Of a stretch of 64,000 bases of DNA, positions 25,693 to 34,721 are shown piece after piece. The translations under genes and the position numbers were made by a program. Every line of letters starts with the position of its first letter. Positions within the stretch are counted from its first letter, which is position 1. Under the pieces are notes generated by a model. That model was not told the origin of the DNA, ran no database searches, and saw nothing but the letters and a program-made list of their open reading frames with translations. The DNA comes from Staphylospora marina (lineage in GTDB: Bacteria > Bacillota > Bacilli > Thermoactinomycetales > Thermoactinomycetaceae), in NCBI RefSeq assembly GCF_003856495.1, contig NZ_CP034118.1:1592001-1656000 (forward strand). Reading direction: 5' to 3'.

Positions 25693-25739
25693 ACTTACTT
25701 TTTGTAAGTATATTACCACACACCCCCCCGGATTGTCAA
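25693..25739 (-). promoter_or_regulatory. doxX-pirin promoter with operator dyad
   Basis: On the minus strand TTGACA (25739-25734), an 18-base spacer and TAATAT (25715-25710) form a near-consensus sigma-A promoter. Immediately downstream, ACTTAC-TTTTT-GTAAGT (25693-25709) is a perfect six-base inverted repeat covering the start point. Its position and shape fit a repressor site of the HxlR/DUF24 (YodB/CatR-like) type; the regulator itself is not in the window. Confidence 0.82.
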
Positions 25740-25772
25740 AGGAATCATACAGAAAATACAGAACAAATCCCC

Positions 25773-25814
25773 AAAAAAACAGCCTCCCGGTTCCCGGAAG
25801 GAACACGGGGGGCT
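25773..25814 (-). terminator. Terminator after rsmB
   Basis: On the minus strand AGCCCCCCG pairs with CGGGAGGCT (one G-U), followed by GTTTTTTT (down to 25773). It ends the leftward priA-def-fmt-rsmB run. Confidence 0.85.
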
Positions 25815-25817
25815 GCT

Positions 25818-27185
25818 CTAAGGCGACCCTGCTTTTCTCAGCCTGGCGATGAAAAATCCGTCGCTGCCGAAATGGTGCGGAAGGATTTGCACCCAGCCGG
25901 AGCCGGTGATCGCCGTTTTCGCCACCGCTTCCGGAAGAAGACGCGACAACGAATCATCCGGCATGAATCCGGAATGACGGGCCAGAAACGCTTCGACCTG
26001 CCGTACGTTTTCCTCCGGTTCCCACGTGCAGGTGCTGTAGACCAAGGTGCCGCCCGGCTTCACCAGCTTGGCGGCCGCATCGAGCAATTCCCGTTGCAGG
26101 GGAACGAGGGAGGTGGAGTCTTCCGCATCTTTGCTCCATTTGATGTCCGGTTTGCGGCGGATCACTCCCAATCCGGAACAGGGGGCATCGAGAAGTACGG
26201 CGTCGAACTCTTCCCCGAACCGGTCCGGCAACGTCCGGGCATCTTCCCGGGCGGCCTCCACCACGGAAAGGCCGAGTCTTCGGACATGTTCCCGGATCCG
26301 TTCCACTTTGTGTGCATGCACATCGAACGCCAGCACCCGCCCTTCGTTTCCCATGAGCTCCGCCAGATGCGTCGTTTTTCCGCCCGGCGCGGCACACATG
26401 TCGAGCACCTTCATGCCGCCTTTCGGGGAAACGGCCCTGGCCACCAACATCGAACTCTCATCCTGCACCGTGCAAGCCCCTTGACGGAAGAGATCGGAGG
26501 AGGCCGGATTTCCGCCACGACGGATGAGAACCCCCTCCGGGGCCACGGAGGAAGCTTCGGCCGCTCCCTCCATGCTTTCATTCCAACGGGCGATGAACGT
26601 CTCCCGATCCATCTTCAAACGGTTGACGCGCACACTGACGTCCGGCGGTGTCAGACAGAGTTCGAGCGAACGACGGGCGGCTTCTTCTCCGTATGCCTGT
26701 TCCATGCCGCGGATCAACCAGGCGGGCGCCGACCATGCCGCCACTTTTTCCTCCATCGTGCGCGGATGTACCGGAGGGAGCAGCTCCTCTTTCCGTCGCC
26801 CCCACGCCCGCAGGACTCCGTTGACCAACTTGGCGATGCCGGCATGTCCCCGCCGCTTGGCGATTTCCACCGCCTCGTGCACGGCGGCCCGCTCGGGGAT
26901 CCGGTCCAGAAACAGGAGCTGGTACAAGCTCATCCGGAGCAGCTCCCGCACCCAATCCTGAAGGGAATCGGGCCCTTTTTTCACCAGACGGGTCAACACC
27001 CAGTCCAAGGTACCTCTGCGTTGAAGCGTGCCGTATACCAGTTCGGTGACCAGCCGGCGGTCTTTGGCGAGCAATCCGGAAGCTTCCAATTCCCTGTTCA
27101 GAGCGACGTTGCTGTAAGCTTCACGGTCGGTGACCGAAATCAGCAGGTCCAGGGCCGTCTCCCGGGCGGTCCGACGCTTGCGCAT
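25818..27185 (-). CDS. rsmB: 16S rRNA (cytosine967-C5)-methyltransferase RsmB
   Basis: 455 residues. An N-terminal NusB-like RNA-binding domain (about 1-140) is fused to a SAM methyltransferase domain with VLDMCAAPGGKTTHLAELM, the catalytic DAPCSGLGVIRRKPDIKW and the second cysteine in YSTCTWEPEEN. It makes m5C967 in 16S rRNA. ATG 27183-27185 overlaps the fmt stop by one base (TGATG). The def-fmt-rsmB order is conserved in Bacillales; the following rlmN is absent here and lies at 19-20 kb. Confidence 0.96.
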   Translation of the reverse strand: MRKRRTARETALDLLISVTDREAYSNVALNRELEASGLLAKDRRLVTELVYGTLQRRGTLDWVLTRLVKKGPDSLQDWVRELLRMSLYQLLFLDRIPERAAVHEAVEIAKRRGHAGIAKLVNGVLRAWGRRKEELLPPVHPRTMEEKVAAWSAPAWLIRGMEQAYGEEAARRSLELCLTPPDVSVRVNRLKMDRETFIARWNESMEGAAEASSVAPEGVLIRRGGNPASSDLFRQGACTVQDESSMLVARAVSPKGGMKVLDMCAAPGGKTTHLAELMGNEGRVLAFDVHAHKVERIREHVRRLGLSVVEAAREDARTLPDRFGEEFDAVLLDAPCSGLGVIRRKPDIKWSKDAEDSTSLVPLQRELLDAAAKLVKPGGTLVYSTCTWEPEENVRQVEAFLARHSGFMPDDSLSRLLPEAVAKTAITGSGWVQILPHHFGSDGFFIARLRKAGSP

Positions 27186-28132
27186 CAGCCTTCCCCCAAT
27201 CTCTCGCCGGCTTTGATCCGCCGGCCCCGCGCAAATTCGGCCGCCGACATGCGCGTTTTTCCGGCAGGTTGCACTTCGGTGAGCAACAGGATTCCTTGAC
27301 CGGTCGCCACGGCCATGCCGTCTTCCTCAACGCGGACGATCGTTCCGGGATCCGCACCGGCCGGCTCGTCCTTCGCCACCGCCCACCAAACCTTGAGCGG
27401 TTTTTGATTCCAGGTGGTGAACGCCACCGGCCAGGGATGAAGTCCGCGCACCTGACAGGCAAGATCACGGGCGGAACGGTTCCAATCCATCCGTTCATCT
27501 TCCCTTGTCAGGTTGGGAGCGAACGTGGCCAGACTTTCGTCCTGGGGAACGGCCTGCACCTCTCCCGCGAGCAATTTCGGCAGCGTCTCTTTCAAAAGCT
27601 CGGCCCCCAGCAAACTGAGCTTGTCATGCATCGAGCCGGCATGATCCCGTTCGGTGATCGGAACGGCTTTTTGGGCAATCATGTCTCCGGCGTCCAGCCT
27701 TTTTTCCATGTACATCAGGGTGACGCCCGTTTCTTTCTCCCCGTTGACAATCGCCCGGTGAATCGGCGCGCCTCCCCGGTACCGGGGAAGCAAAGAGGCA
27801 TGCACATTGATGCAACCGAACCGTGGGGCCTTCAACAGCCGCTCCGGCAAAATCTGTCCGTACGCGGCGGTCACCACCAGATCGGGCTCAAGCGCCAGCA
27901 CCTGCTCCAGCGCATCCGGTTCCCGCAGTTTTTCCGGCTGAAACACCGGAAGCCCCCACTTGAGAGCCGCCCGTTTGACGGGCGGAGGCGTCAACTCCAT
28001 CTTGCGACCGCGCGGACGGTCCGGCTGGGTGACCACCCCGACCACGCGATATCCTTCGTTGACCAACGTGTCGAGGCAAGGAACGGCAAAGTCGGGCGTT
28101 CCCATGAATACGATGCGCACCTCTTTGTTCAC
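27185..28132 (-). CDS. fmt: Methionyl-tRNA formyltransferase
   Basis: 315 residues from GTG at 28130-28132, which overlaps the def stop (GTGA) and has GGAGG about ten bases upstream. The frame is open far upstream but runs inside def. N-terminus VNKEVRIVFMGTPDFAVPCL, catalytic NVHASLLPRYRGGAPI and the C-terminal OB domain are typical. Fmt formylates initiator Met-tRNA using 10-formyltetrahydrofolate; Def, encoded just upstream, later removes the formyl group. Confidence 0.96.
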   Translation of the reverse strand: MNKEVRIVFMGTPDFAVPCLDTLVNEGYRVVGVVTQPDRPRGRKMELTPPPVKRAALKWGLPVFQPEKLREPDALEQVLALEPDLVVTAAYGQILPERLLKAPRFGCINVHASLLPRYRGGAPIHRAIVNGEKETGVTLMYMEKRLDAGDMIAQKAVPITERDHAGSMHDKLSLLGAELLKETLPKLLAGEVQAVPQDESLATFAPNLTREDERMDWNRSARDLACQVRGLHPWPVAFTTWNQKPLKVWWAVAKDEPAGADPGTIVRVEEDGMAVATGQGILLLTEVQPAGKTRMSAAEFARGRRIKAGERLGEG

Positions 28133-28608
28133 TCGTCTTCTTCCTCCGATTCTTCCGGCCTGAACACCCGGTCGGCCACGTCCGGAAAGAGAATGCCGTT
28201 GAGATGGTCGATTTCGTGCTGGAACGCCCTCGCCAGGTAATCTTCCGCTTCCAGTTCCACCGGATTGCCGTACCGGTCCTGACCTTTCACCCGAATCCAA
28301 CGGGCCCGTCTCACCACTCCGAGCAGATTGGGGATGCTGAGGCATCCTTCCGCGGGTTCGATCTGTTCTCCCTCTTTGGCCACGATCTCGGGGTTCACCA
28401 TCTCGTACAGCCCGTCTCCGACATCCACCACGATCACCCGTTTGGAAATGCCCACCTGCGGAGCGGCCAGCCCGACTCCTCTCGCGTCGTACATGGTTTC
28501 GGCCATGTCATCCAACAGTTTGTGAAGCCGCTCGTTGAAACGGGAAACCAAAACGGCTTTCTTTCTGAGGACGGGATCCGGATATTGAACAATGCGTCTG
28601 ATTCCCAC
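28129..28608 (-). CDS. def: Peptide deformylase
   Basis: 159 residues from GTG 28606-28608, with AGGAG nine bases upstream. The three PDF motifs are present: GVGLAAPQVG, EGCLSIP and QHEIDHLNG, giving the Cys-His-His metal site. It removes the formyl group from nascent proteins. A C-terminal tail is acidic (EESEEEDE). It overlaps fmt by four bases. The 135-base gap to priA holds only a small GTTCCCG/CGGGAAC inverted repeat. Confidence 0.96.
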   Translation of the reverse strand: MGIRRIVQYPDPVLRKKAVLVSRFNERLHKLLDDMAETMYDARGVGLAAPQVGISKRVIVVDVGDGLYEMVNPEIVAKEGEQIEPAEGCLSIPNLLGVVRRARWIRVKGQDRYGNPVELEAEDYLARAFQHEIDHLNGILFPDVADRVFRPEESEEEDE

Positions 28609-28743
28609 TTTTTCAGCTCCTCTCCGGCGAAACGGCTTTTGCCGGTCCGCCTCCGAAATGATCCGCCGACCGTTTTCCACGGCCGGCCAAGAACGTTGTT
28701 CCCGGAAACAAACCCGGGTTCGGGAACGGGTTTCCAATGACTT

Positions 28744-31188
28744 TCAAGGCAACACTCCGTCGCGATCCAGCTGAATCCGCAATTCGGGATCGTTCAGCAG
28801 ACCCTCCGCTTTCCTCAGGATGCTTTTTACGGGATCTGCCGTTTCCGCCTTCGACGGATGCCGGATGATCAGTTGCAGGCGGTACCGGTCGTTGATCCTC
28901 GGAACGGGAGCGGGAACGGGACCGAGCATCCGGCAATCGCCGGGCAGTCTTCCGCCGATAAACCGTGCCAACTCCTGACCGGCCCGAAGCAGTTTCACAC
29001 GGTCCGGGTGGCTGAGCAGGATGGTGAACAGGCCGCAAAACGGCGGATAGTCGTGCCGCTTTCTGAGCCTGCCTTCTTCCCGGTAAAATTCCTCCGTCCG
29101 GTGCGCCGCCGCCAATGCGATGCTGTAGTGTTCCGGACTGTAAGTCTGGATGACCACTTTTCCCGGACGTTCGTGCCTTCCGGCCCGACCGCTCACCTGC
29201 GTCAGGAGTTGGAACGTCCGTTCGGATGCCCGGAAGTCCGGAAGGTGAAGCATGGTGTCCGCGGCAATCACGCCCACCAGCGTCACTCCCGGAAAATCCA
29301 ACCCTTTGGCGATCATTTGCGTGCCGAGGAGCACATCCGCCCGACCTTCCCCGAATGCGGACAACAACCGCTCATGCGCACCCTTGGTCCCGGTGGTGTC
29401 CACGTCCATCCGAATCACCCGGATCCCCGGAAACAGGCGGGTCAACTCCTCTTCCACCCGCTGCGTTCCGGCGCCGAAATGCCGGATGTGACGGCTGCCG
29501 CATCCCGGACAGGCAGCGGGCACCGGTTCGGCATGCCCGCAATAATGACAGCGAACGGTCCGGTTGGTGCGGTGGAACGTCAGGGAGATGTCACAGTGAG
29601 GACACATCAGCGATTCTCCGCACTCCCGGCACATGACAAAGGTGGAAAAGCCCCGGCGATTGAGAAACAGGACCGCCTGCTCCTCTCTCCGGAGGACTCC
29701 CTCGATTTCCCGTCGAAGAACACCGCTGAACATCGAGCGGTTTCCCGTACGCAATTCTTCGCGAAGATCCACCACTTCGATCCGTGGAAGCGGTCGGCCG
29801 TGAACCCGCTTCTCCAGCCTCACCCACTCATGTCCTCCGGTTCGCGCGGCGACATAACTTTCCAGGGACGGGGTGGCCGAACCGAGAACCAGAACCGCTC
29901 CGTGCTCCCTCGCTCTCCACTTGGCGATCTCGCGGGCGTGGTACTTCGGATTTTCTTCCTGTTTGTAGGATGACTCGTGTTCCTCGTCGATGATGATCAG
30001 GCCAAGGCGGCGAAAAGGGGCAAAAACGGCCGATCGGGCTCCGATGGCCACCTTGACTTCCCCGCGGCGGATTTTTCGCCATTCATCGTACCGTTCACCC
30101 GCGGACAACCCGCTGTGCAACACGGCAACCTGATCCCCGAATCGTCCCTTGAACCGTTTGACCATCTGCGGAGTCAACGAAATCTCCGGGACCAACACGA
30201 TGGACTCCCGTTGCAACCGCAAGGCTTCCTCGATCGCCTGAAGGTACACTTCCGTCTTTCCGCTCCCGGTCACCCCATGCAGCAAGACGGAATGGAAACG
30301 CCCTTTTCGAAGGGGTTCCCGGATGGCCGCCAAGGCGGAAGCCTGTTCATCCGTGAGCGGCAGAGGTTCCGTTCGTTCCACGGGTTTGCCCCCCGAAGGA
30401 TCCCGGTACGACTCCCGCTCTTCCCACAGCAGAACGCCGGCGGAAACCAGCGATTTCACCGTTTGGCGCGATGCCCCCGTCTTCCTGAGCAGCTCCGGCA
30501 GGCTCACTTCTTCCGGATGTTCCGAAAAGCGCCGGAGAATCTCCCGTTGGCGGATTGCACGCGCCGGCAAAGCGCGCATCGCCTCTTCCAGCCCGGAAAC
30601 ATCCGCGGGCTTCACCCAAACCACCCGTTTGTGCGTGCTTCTGTCTCCCACCCGCTCTTCCAGCGCGATGCGCCCTTCCGCTTCCAATTCCCGCAGCACG
30701 CCGGGAGTGATGCCCGGAAGCTTCAGCGCTTCTTCCACATCCACTTCGGCTCGTTCCGACAGCACTTGAAAGAGGGATTCCGCGGACAGGCTCAGCAGCG
30801 ACTCGGGTTTGTCGGATGCCTCGGGCCGGAGCACGACCACCCGGCGGTACTTCCCCTTGAGCACGGCAGGCACCATGGCGGTGAACGCCGTGATCACCCG
30901 GCACACATATTCTTCGGCCATGTAAAGCCCCAGCCTGACCAGCTCCGGGGTCAACGGGGGCAAAAGATCCATCACGTCCAGAATTTCCTTGAGCCGGGTC
31001 GTCCGTGATCCGCGTTTCAGCCCCACCACATACCCGACCCGTTTTCGCGTGCCGAATTCAACCTGCACCCGGCTGCCCGCTTCCACCACCGGAGCGAGTT
31101 CATCCGGCACCAGATAGTCGAACACTTTGTCCGTCTCCCGGGCCGGCACGTCAACCACCACTTCGGCCACCAAAGGTTCAGTGCGCAT
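28744..31188 (-). CDS. priA: Primosomal protein N' (PriA)
   Basis: 814 residues from ATG 31186-31188; a GTG four codons upstream is an alternative because the region overlaps the end of coaBC. The helicase core has LLHGVTGSGKTEVYLQA and IIDEEHESSYKQ. A zinc-binding insert with eight cysteines follows (CRECGESLMCPHC, then CHYCGH and CPGCGS). PriA restarts collapsed forks. The coaBC-priA-def-fmt order is standard. Confidence 0.95.
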   Translation of the reverse strand: MRTEPLVAEVVVDVPARETDKVFDYLVPDELAPVVEAGSRVQVEFGTRKRVGYVVGLKRGSRTTRLKEILDVMDLLPPLTPELVRLGLYMAEEYVCRVITAFTAMVPAVLKGKYRRVVVLRPEASDKPESLLSLSAESLFQVLSERAEVDVEEALKLPGITPGVLRELEAEGRIALEERVGDRSTHKRVVWVKPADVSGLEEAMRALPARAIRQREILRRFSEHPEEVSLPELLRKTGASRQTVKSLVSAGVLLWEERESYRDPSGGKPVERTEPLPLTDEQASALAAIREPLRKGRFHSVLLHGVTGSGKTEVYLQAIEEALRLQRESIVLVPEISLTPQMVKRFKGRFGDQVAVLHSGLSAGERYDEWRKIRRGEVKVAIGARSAVFAPFRRLGLIIIDEEHESSYKQEENPKYHAREIAKWRAREHGAVLVLGSATPSLESYVAARTGGHEWVRLEKRVHGRPLPRIEVVDLREELRTGNRSMFSGVLRREIEGVLRREEQAVLFLNRRGFSTFVMCRECGESLMCPHCDISLTFHRTNRTVRCHYCGHAEPVPAACPGCGSRHIRHFGAGTQRVEEELTRLFPGIRVIRMDVDTTGTKGAHERLLSAFGEGRADVLLGTQMIAKGLDFPGVTLVGVIAADTMLHLPDFRASERTFQLLTQVSGRAGRHERPGKVVIQTYSPEHYSIALAAAHRTEEFYREEGRLRKRHDYPPFCGLFTILLSHPDRVKLLRAGQELARFIGGRLPGDCRMLGPVPAPVPRINDRYRLQLIIRHPSKAETADPVKSILRKAEGLLNDPELRIQLDRDGVLP

Positions 31189-32377
31189 GCAGCCTCTCAC
31201 CGACCAACCGGATCAGTCGCCGGGCCACTTCTTTTTTGTCCATTTGAGGCAACGACAAGACCAAACCGTCCCGGTCATACACCGACACGATGTTGGTGTC
31301 CGTCCCGAATCCGGCCCCCGGCCGGGTCACGTCATTGGCGACGATCAGGTCCATCCCTTTCCGTTCCAGTTTGGACCGGGCATGACGTTCCAGATCCTGC
31401 GTTTCCGCCGCGAACCCGACCAAGAGCTGATCGGTTCTCTTCCGTTTTCCCACTTCCGCGGCGATGTCCGCCGTTTTCACCAATTCGAGCACCATTGTAT
31501 CGGCCGTCTTTTTCAGTTTTTGGGACCAGGTTGTTTTGGGCCGGTAATCCGCCACCGCCGCCGCCTTGATGATCACGTCGACGTCCGGAAGGGCGGCCAG
31601 AACCGCCTCCAACATTTCTTCCGCGCTGCGCACGTCTACCCGCTTCACTCCCGGGGGCGTGTCAAGCGAAACGGGCCCGCTGACCAGCGTCACCTCGGCT
31701 CCCGCTTCCCGGGCCGCTTCGGCGAGGGCAAACCCCATTTTCCCCGACGAGTGGTTGGAGATGTAGCGAACCGGATCCATCGCCTCCAGCGTCGGCCCCG
31801 CCGTGATCAGCACCTTTTTTCCGTCGAGCGGACGTTCCCGGGAGAAAAATCGCTCCACCCATGCCACGATTTCCTCCGGCTCGGCCATGCGTCCTTCCCC
31901 GACATACCCGCAGGCGAGCTGGCCCACTCCCGGCTCGATGAGAAACACCCCTCTTTTCAGCAGTTCATCGAGATTCCGTCGCACGGCCGGATTTCGATAC
32001 ATGTTGACATTCATGGCCGGTGCGATGACGATGGGAGCGCGGGTGGCCAACAGCGTGGTGGACAGCATGTCATCCGCCAGACCCAGCGCCAGCTTTGCGA
32101 TCAGATTGGCGGTGGCCGGCGCGATCACAAACAGGTCTGCATGGTCGGCCAGGTCAATGTGATTCACCACGGCCGGATTCCTCTCATCAAACGTATCGAC
32201 GGACACATGATTGCGGGAGAGAATCTGGAGCGTGAGCGGAGTGACAAAGCGGGTGGCCGCTTCCGTCATGATCACCCGGACATCCGCACCCGCCTGGGTC
32301 AACCGGCTCGCCACCGTGGCTGCCTTGTATGCGGCGATGCCGCCCGTGATGCCTAGTACGATTCGTTTTCCGTTCAT
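31178..32377 (-). CDS. coaBC: Bifunctional phosphopantothenoylcysteine decarboxylase / phosphopantothenate-cysteine ligase
   Basis: 399 residues. The CoaC half (about 1-185) is a flavoprotein with the His in NHIDLADHADL, PAMNVNMY and the catalytic Cys in ACGYVGEGRM. The CoaB half contains ITAGPTLEAMDPVRYISNHS and KAAAVADYRP. Together they turn phosphopantothenate into 4'-phosphopantetheine. ATG 32375-32377 follows AGGGGG. It lies 194 bases downstream of rpoZ behind a highly structured leader (32404-32577). Confidence 0.96.
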   Translation of the reverse strand: MNGKRIVLGITGGIAAYKAATVASRLTQAGADVRVIMTEAATRFVTPLTLQILSRNHVSVDTFDERNPAVVNHIDLADHADLFVIAPATANLIAKLALGLADDMLSTTLLATRAPIVIAPAMNVNMYRNPAVRRNLDELLKRGVFLIEPGVGQLACGYVGEGRMAEPEEIVAWVERFFSRERPLDGKKVLITAGPTLEAMDPVRYISNHSSGKMGFALAEAAREAGAEVTLVSGPVSLDTPPGVKRVDVRSAEEMLEAVLAALPDVDVIIKAAAVADYRPKTTWSQKLKKTADTMVLELVKTADIAAEVGKRKRTDQLLVGFAAETQDLERHARSKLERKGMDLIVANDVTRPGAGFGTDTNIVSVYDRDGLVLSLPQMDKKEVARRLIRLVGERLHAH

Positions 32378-32403
32378 GCTCTTGCCCCCTGTTGTCGCTC
32401 ATA

Positions 32404-32577
32404 GAAAAATAACAACCCATGACGGGTTGTGCGGGCGTACAAACCATGTTCCAACGGGCACCGAAAGGGATTCGGAACGGCTCTCCCCGTCACCCGTCCG
32501 AAAGGAGCCTCCTGAATCCCTTTCAATCGTTTGAACGAATTGTCAGCTCTCGCACAACCCATGACAGGTTGTCACTT
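32404..32577 (-). promoter_or_regulatory. Structured leader/attenuator candidate between rpoZ and coaBC
   Basis: Read leftward after rpoZ, the RNA can form several elements. Hairpin A is ACAACCU-GUCAU-GGGUUGU (32575-32557). Next is a CAAU/AUUG hairpin near 32526-32544. A branched unit follows, closed by GAAAGGGA/UCCCUUUC (about 32517-32527 and 32463-32473). It encloses AGGAG/CUCCU and UUCGGACGG/CCGUUCCGAA arms. Hairpin B, ACAACCC-GUCAU-GGGUUGU (32431-32413), ends it and is followed by UAUUUUUC. A and B have identical loops and interchangeable arms, so the 3' arm of A could pair with the 5' arm of B and disrupt the terminator. No known riboswitch core was recognised. Confidence 0.6.
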
Positions 32578-32781
32578 TTCTTCCGAACCGTTTTCCGGTA
32601 CCAAAAGATCGGCGGCAATCTCTTCGAGTGCCATTCCCACGTATTTTTTGGAGAACGGTTTGGGCTTCACCTTGGACTCCTCGCCGTCCAGCAGTTGACG
32701 CGCCCGCTTGGATGCGAGAACCACCAGGGAGTACTTGCTGTCCGCTTTGGTCATCAGATGATCGATGGACGGATACAGCAC
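32572..32781 (-). CDS. rpoZ: RNA polymerase omega subunit
   Basis: 69 residues, starting at GTG 32779-32781 with AAGGAGGG nine bases upstream. The omega signature [20 protein letters not shown] is present near the N-terminus. Omega aids assembly of beta'. It is 18 bases downstream of gmk, as in all Bacillales. The stop codon is embedded in the first hairpin of the following structured region. Confidence 0.95.
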   Translation of the reverse strand: MLYPSIDHLMTKADSKYSLVVLASKRARQLLDGEESKVKPKPFSKKYVGMALEEIAADLLVPENGSEEK

Positions 32782-32799
32782 TTGAATCCCTCCTTCTGT

Positions 32800-33408
32800 T
32801 TACGTTTCCATGATCAACCGGTCGCGCCGGCAATGTTCGGCGGTGATGATCGCCTCCAGCCTGTCGCAGGCCCGCTCGACCTCGTCATTGATCACGACGT
32901 AATCATAATGGCAAATCTGCTTGAGTTCATCCGCGGCGGCCCCCATCCGGTCGGCGATCGTTTCTTCCGTTTCGGTTCCGCGCCCCTTGATGCGGTTGAG
33001 CAGCTCATCCATGCTGGGCGGAACCAGAAAAATGAACACACCGTGCGGACAACGCTCTTTCACCTGCATGGCCCCCTGCACTTCGATCTCCAGCAGGACG
33101 TCCTTGCCTTGGGCGAGCGTTTCTTCCACGAACCGCCGGGGTGTCCCGTAATAGTTTCCCACATATTGGGCCCACTCAATCAGTTCGCCGTTTTCAATCA
33201 TCCGTTTGAATTCCGGCACGGATTTGAAGAAATAGTTGACCCCGTCGATCTCACCTTCGCGGGGTTTCCGCGTGGTGGCGGAAACGGAATAAACCAGTTG
33301 CGGCATGCGCTTGCGCAGCGCCGAACAAACGGTTCCCTTCCCCACCCCGGAGGGGCCCGACACCACGATCAGAAGTCCTTCTTTCCGATATTGGTAAGCA
33401 GCTTTCAT
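32800..33408 (-). CDS. gmk: Guanylate kinase
   Basis: 202 residues. P-loop [18 protein letters not shown]-binding region [21 protein letters not shown] and lid residues are all present. It phosphorylates GMP to GDP. ATG 33406-33408 follows GGGAAGGAACC. It is 15 bases downstream of remA in the yloC-remA-gmk-rpoZ block. Confidence 0.97.
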   Translation of the reverse strand: MKAAYQYRKEGLLIVVSGPSGVGKGTVCSALRKRMPQLVYSVSATTRKPREGEIDGVNYFFKSVPEFKRMIENGELIEWAQYVGNYYGTPRRFVEETLAQGKDVLLEIEVQGAMQVKERCPHGVFIFLVPPSMDELLNRIKGRGTETEETIADRMGAAADELKQICHYDYVVINDEVERACDRLEAIITAEHCRRDRLIMET

Positions 33409-33423
33409 TCGTCGGTTCCTTCC

Positions 33424-33696
33424 CTATTCCACCATCTCATCGCTCTGTTCCTTGCTGGCCAGGCGATGGGCCACGGTCTCCGGCTGGACCGCCGAAAGAA
33501 TGACATGATCGCTGTCGGTGATGATGACGGCCCGGGTCCGTCTTCCGTACGTCGCATCAATCAGCACGCCCCTCTCGCGGGCTTCCTGAATGATCCGCTT
33601 GATGGGGGCGGAATCGGGGCTGACGATCGCCACGATCCGGTTGGCGGAAACAATGTTGCCGAAGCCGATATTGATCAACTTGATGCCCAACGTCAA
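33424..33696 (-). CDS. remA: Extracellular matrix regulatory protein RemA
   Basis: 90 residues, very close to B. subtilis Rem[49 protein letters not shown] and [14 protein letters not shown]. RemA is a ring-forming DNA-binding protein that activates matrix and osmoprotection genes. The start is a TTG at 33694-33696 or the TTG two codons later, which has better spacing from AAGGGGG. Upstream lies a tandem 25-base repeat. Confidence 0.95.
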   Translation of the reverse strand: MTLGIKLINIGFGNIVSANRIVAIVSPDSAPIKRIIQEARERGVLIDATYGRRTRAVIITDSDHVILSAVQPETVAHRLASKEQSDEMVE

Positions 33697-33747
33697 GGTT
33701 CCCCCTTCGATACTCTCCGGTTGGCCCGCGGTTGGCGCGAGCGGCCC

Positions 33748-33795
33748 TCAAAAACACCTGCCAGGGTGATCGTCAAAAACACCTGCTAGGGTTAT
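33748..33795. repeat. Tandem 23-base direct repeat between yloC and remA
   Basis: Copies at 33748-33770 and 33773-33795 share 21 of 23 bases with a 25-base period. On the minus strand each reads CACC-(loop)-GGTGTTTTTGA or a near variant, a short stem followed by five T's. They may act as a doubled weak terminator between yloC and remA or as a protein-binding site. Confidence 0.75.
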
Positions 33796-33827
33796 TCTAG
33801 ACTCTTTCACCCGGTGAATCAATGAGC

Positions 33828-34721
33828 TTACTCGATATTTTGCACTTGTTCTTTCATTTTTTCAAGAATGCTCTTTGCCTCGATCACCCGCTCACTGATC
33901 GACGCCACCCCCGCTTTGGAGCCGATGGTGTTGATCTCGCGGTTCATCTCCTGAATCAGGAAATCGAGGCGCCGGCCGACGGGCTCCGCACTGTCCAGCG
34001 CTTCGCCGAATTGCCGCAAGTGACTGTCCAGCCGGGTCAATTCCTCCGTGATGTCCGCCTTTTCCGCCCAGATCGCCGCTTCCGCCAACAACCGCTCCTC
34101 CGGAATGTCGGCCTCTTTCAGCCATTCTTCCATCCGGGCGCGGATCCTGCCGGCCATCCGTTCCGGCACGAAAGCCGCCTCGCGGCGAATGGACGCTTCC
34201 ACTTCCCGGAGCGACCGGAGCCGCTCCAGCAACTCATCCCGAAGCCTCGCCCCTTCGGCCAACCTCATCTCCCGCAGACGTCCGACCGCCTCACGGACGG
34301 CGGAAATCACCTGCGGCAGGCACTTCCCGACATCGGGATCCGGTTCTCCGATGATCCAACATTCGGGTCTTGCCATCAGATCCGAAACCGTCAGATCAAA
34401 CCGGATGTCCATCTTCTTCTCCAACTCCCGCCCCGCTTCGATCAACTTCCGGACCAGTTCCCAGTCGATCTGGACGGATCTTTCCGGAAGAGACGCGGCT
34501 TCCACCGTGATGAACACATCGACGCGTCCGCGGCGAACGGCGCTTTGCACTTCTTTGCGCACCGCCTCTTCCAGAGACAAAAAGCCGTGGGGAAGCCTCA
34601 CCTGAATCTCCAGAAACCGGTGATTGACGGAGCGGATTTCCGCCGCGACACGGATTCCTTCGTGCTCCGCTTCCCCTCGTCCGAACCCCGTCATGCTGAA
34701 AACGGCATTTTCCGATTTCAT
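33828..34721 (-). CDS. yloC: YicC/YloC family endoribonuclease
   Basis: 297 residues from ATG 34719-34721, with AAGAGGGG upstream; this gives the family N-terminus with SMTGFGRGEAEHEG. The next markers are EIRSVNHRFLEI and the C-terminal RRLDFLIQEMNREINTIGSK, the DUF1732 region. YicC proteins are ring-shaped RNases that affect stress and small-RNA turnover. The frame is open a further 100 codons upstream without family similarity. It heads the yloC-remA-gmk-rpoZ block. Confidence 0.94.
   Translation of the reverse strand: MKSENAVFSMTGFGRGEAEHEGIRVAAEIRSVNHRFLEIQVRLPHGFLSLEEAVRKEVQSAVRRGRVDVFITVEAASLPERSVQIDWELVRKLIEAGRELEKKMDIRFDLTVSDLMARPECWIIGEPDPDVGKCLPQVISAVREAVGRLREMRLAEGARLRDELLERLRSLREVEASIRREAAFVPERMAGRIRARMEEWLKEADIPEERLLAEAAIWAEKADITEELTRLDSHLRQFGEALDSAEPVGRRLDFLIQEMNREINTIGSKAGVASISERVIEAKSILEKMKEQVQNIE

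Noticed and set aside
33748-33795. The tandem repeat as a remnant CRISPR array
   Set aside because: There are only two copies, the spacing between them is two bases and no cas genes are nearby.
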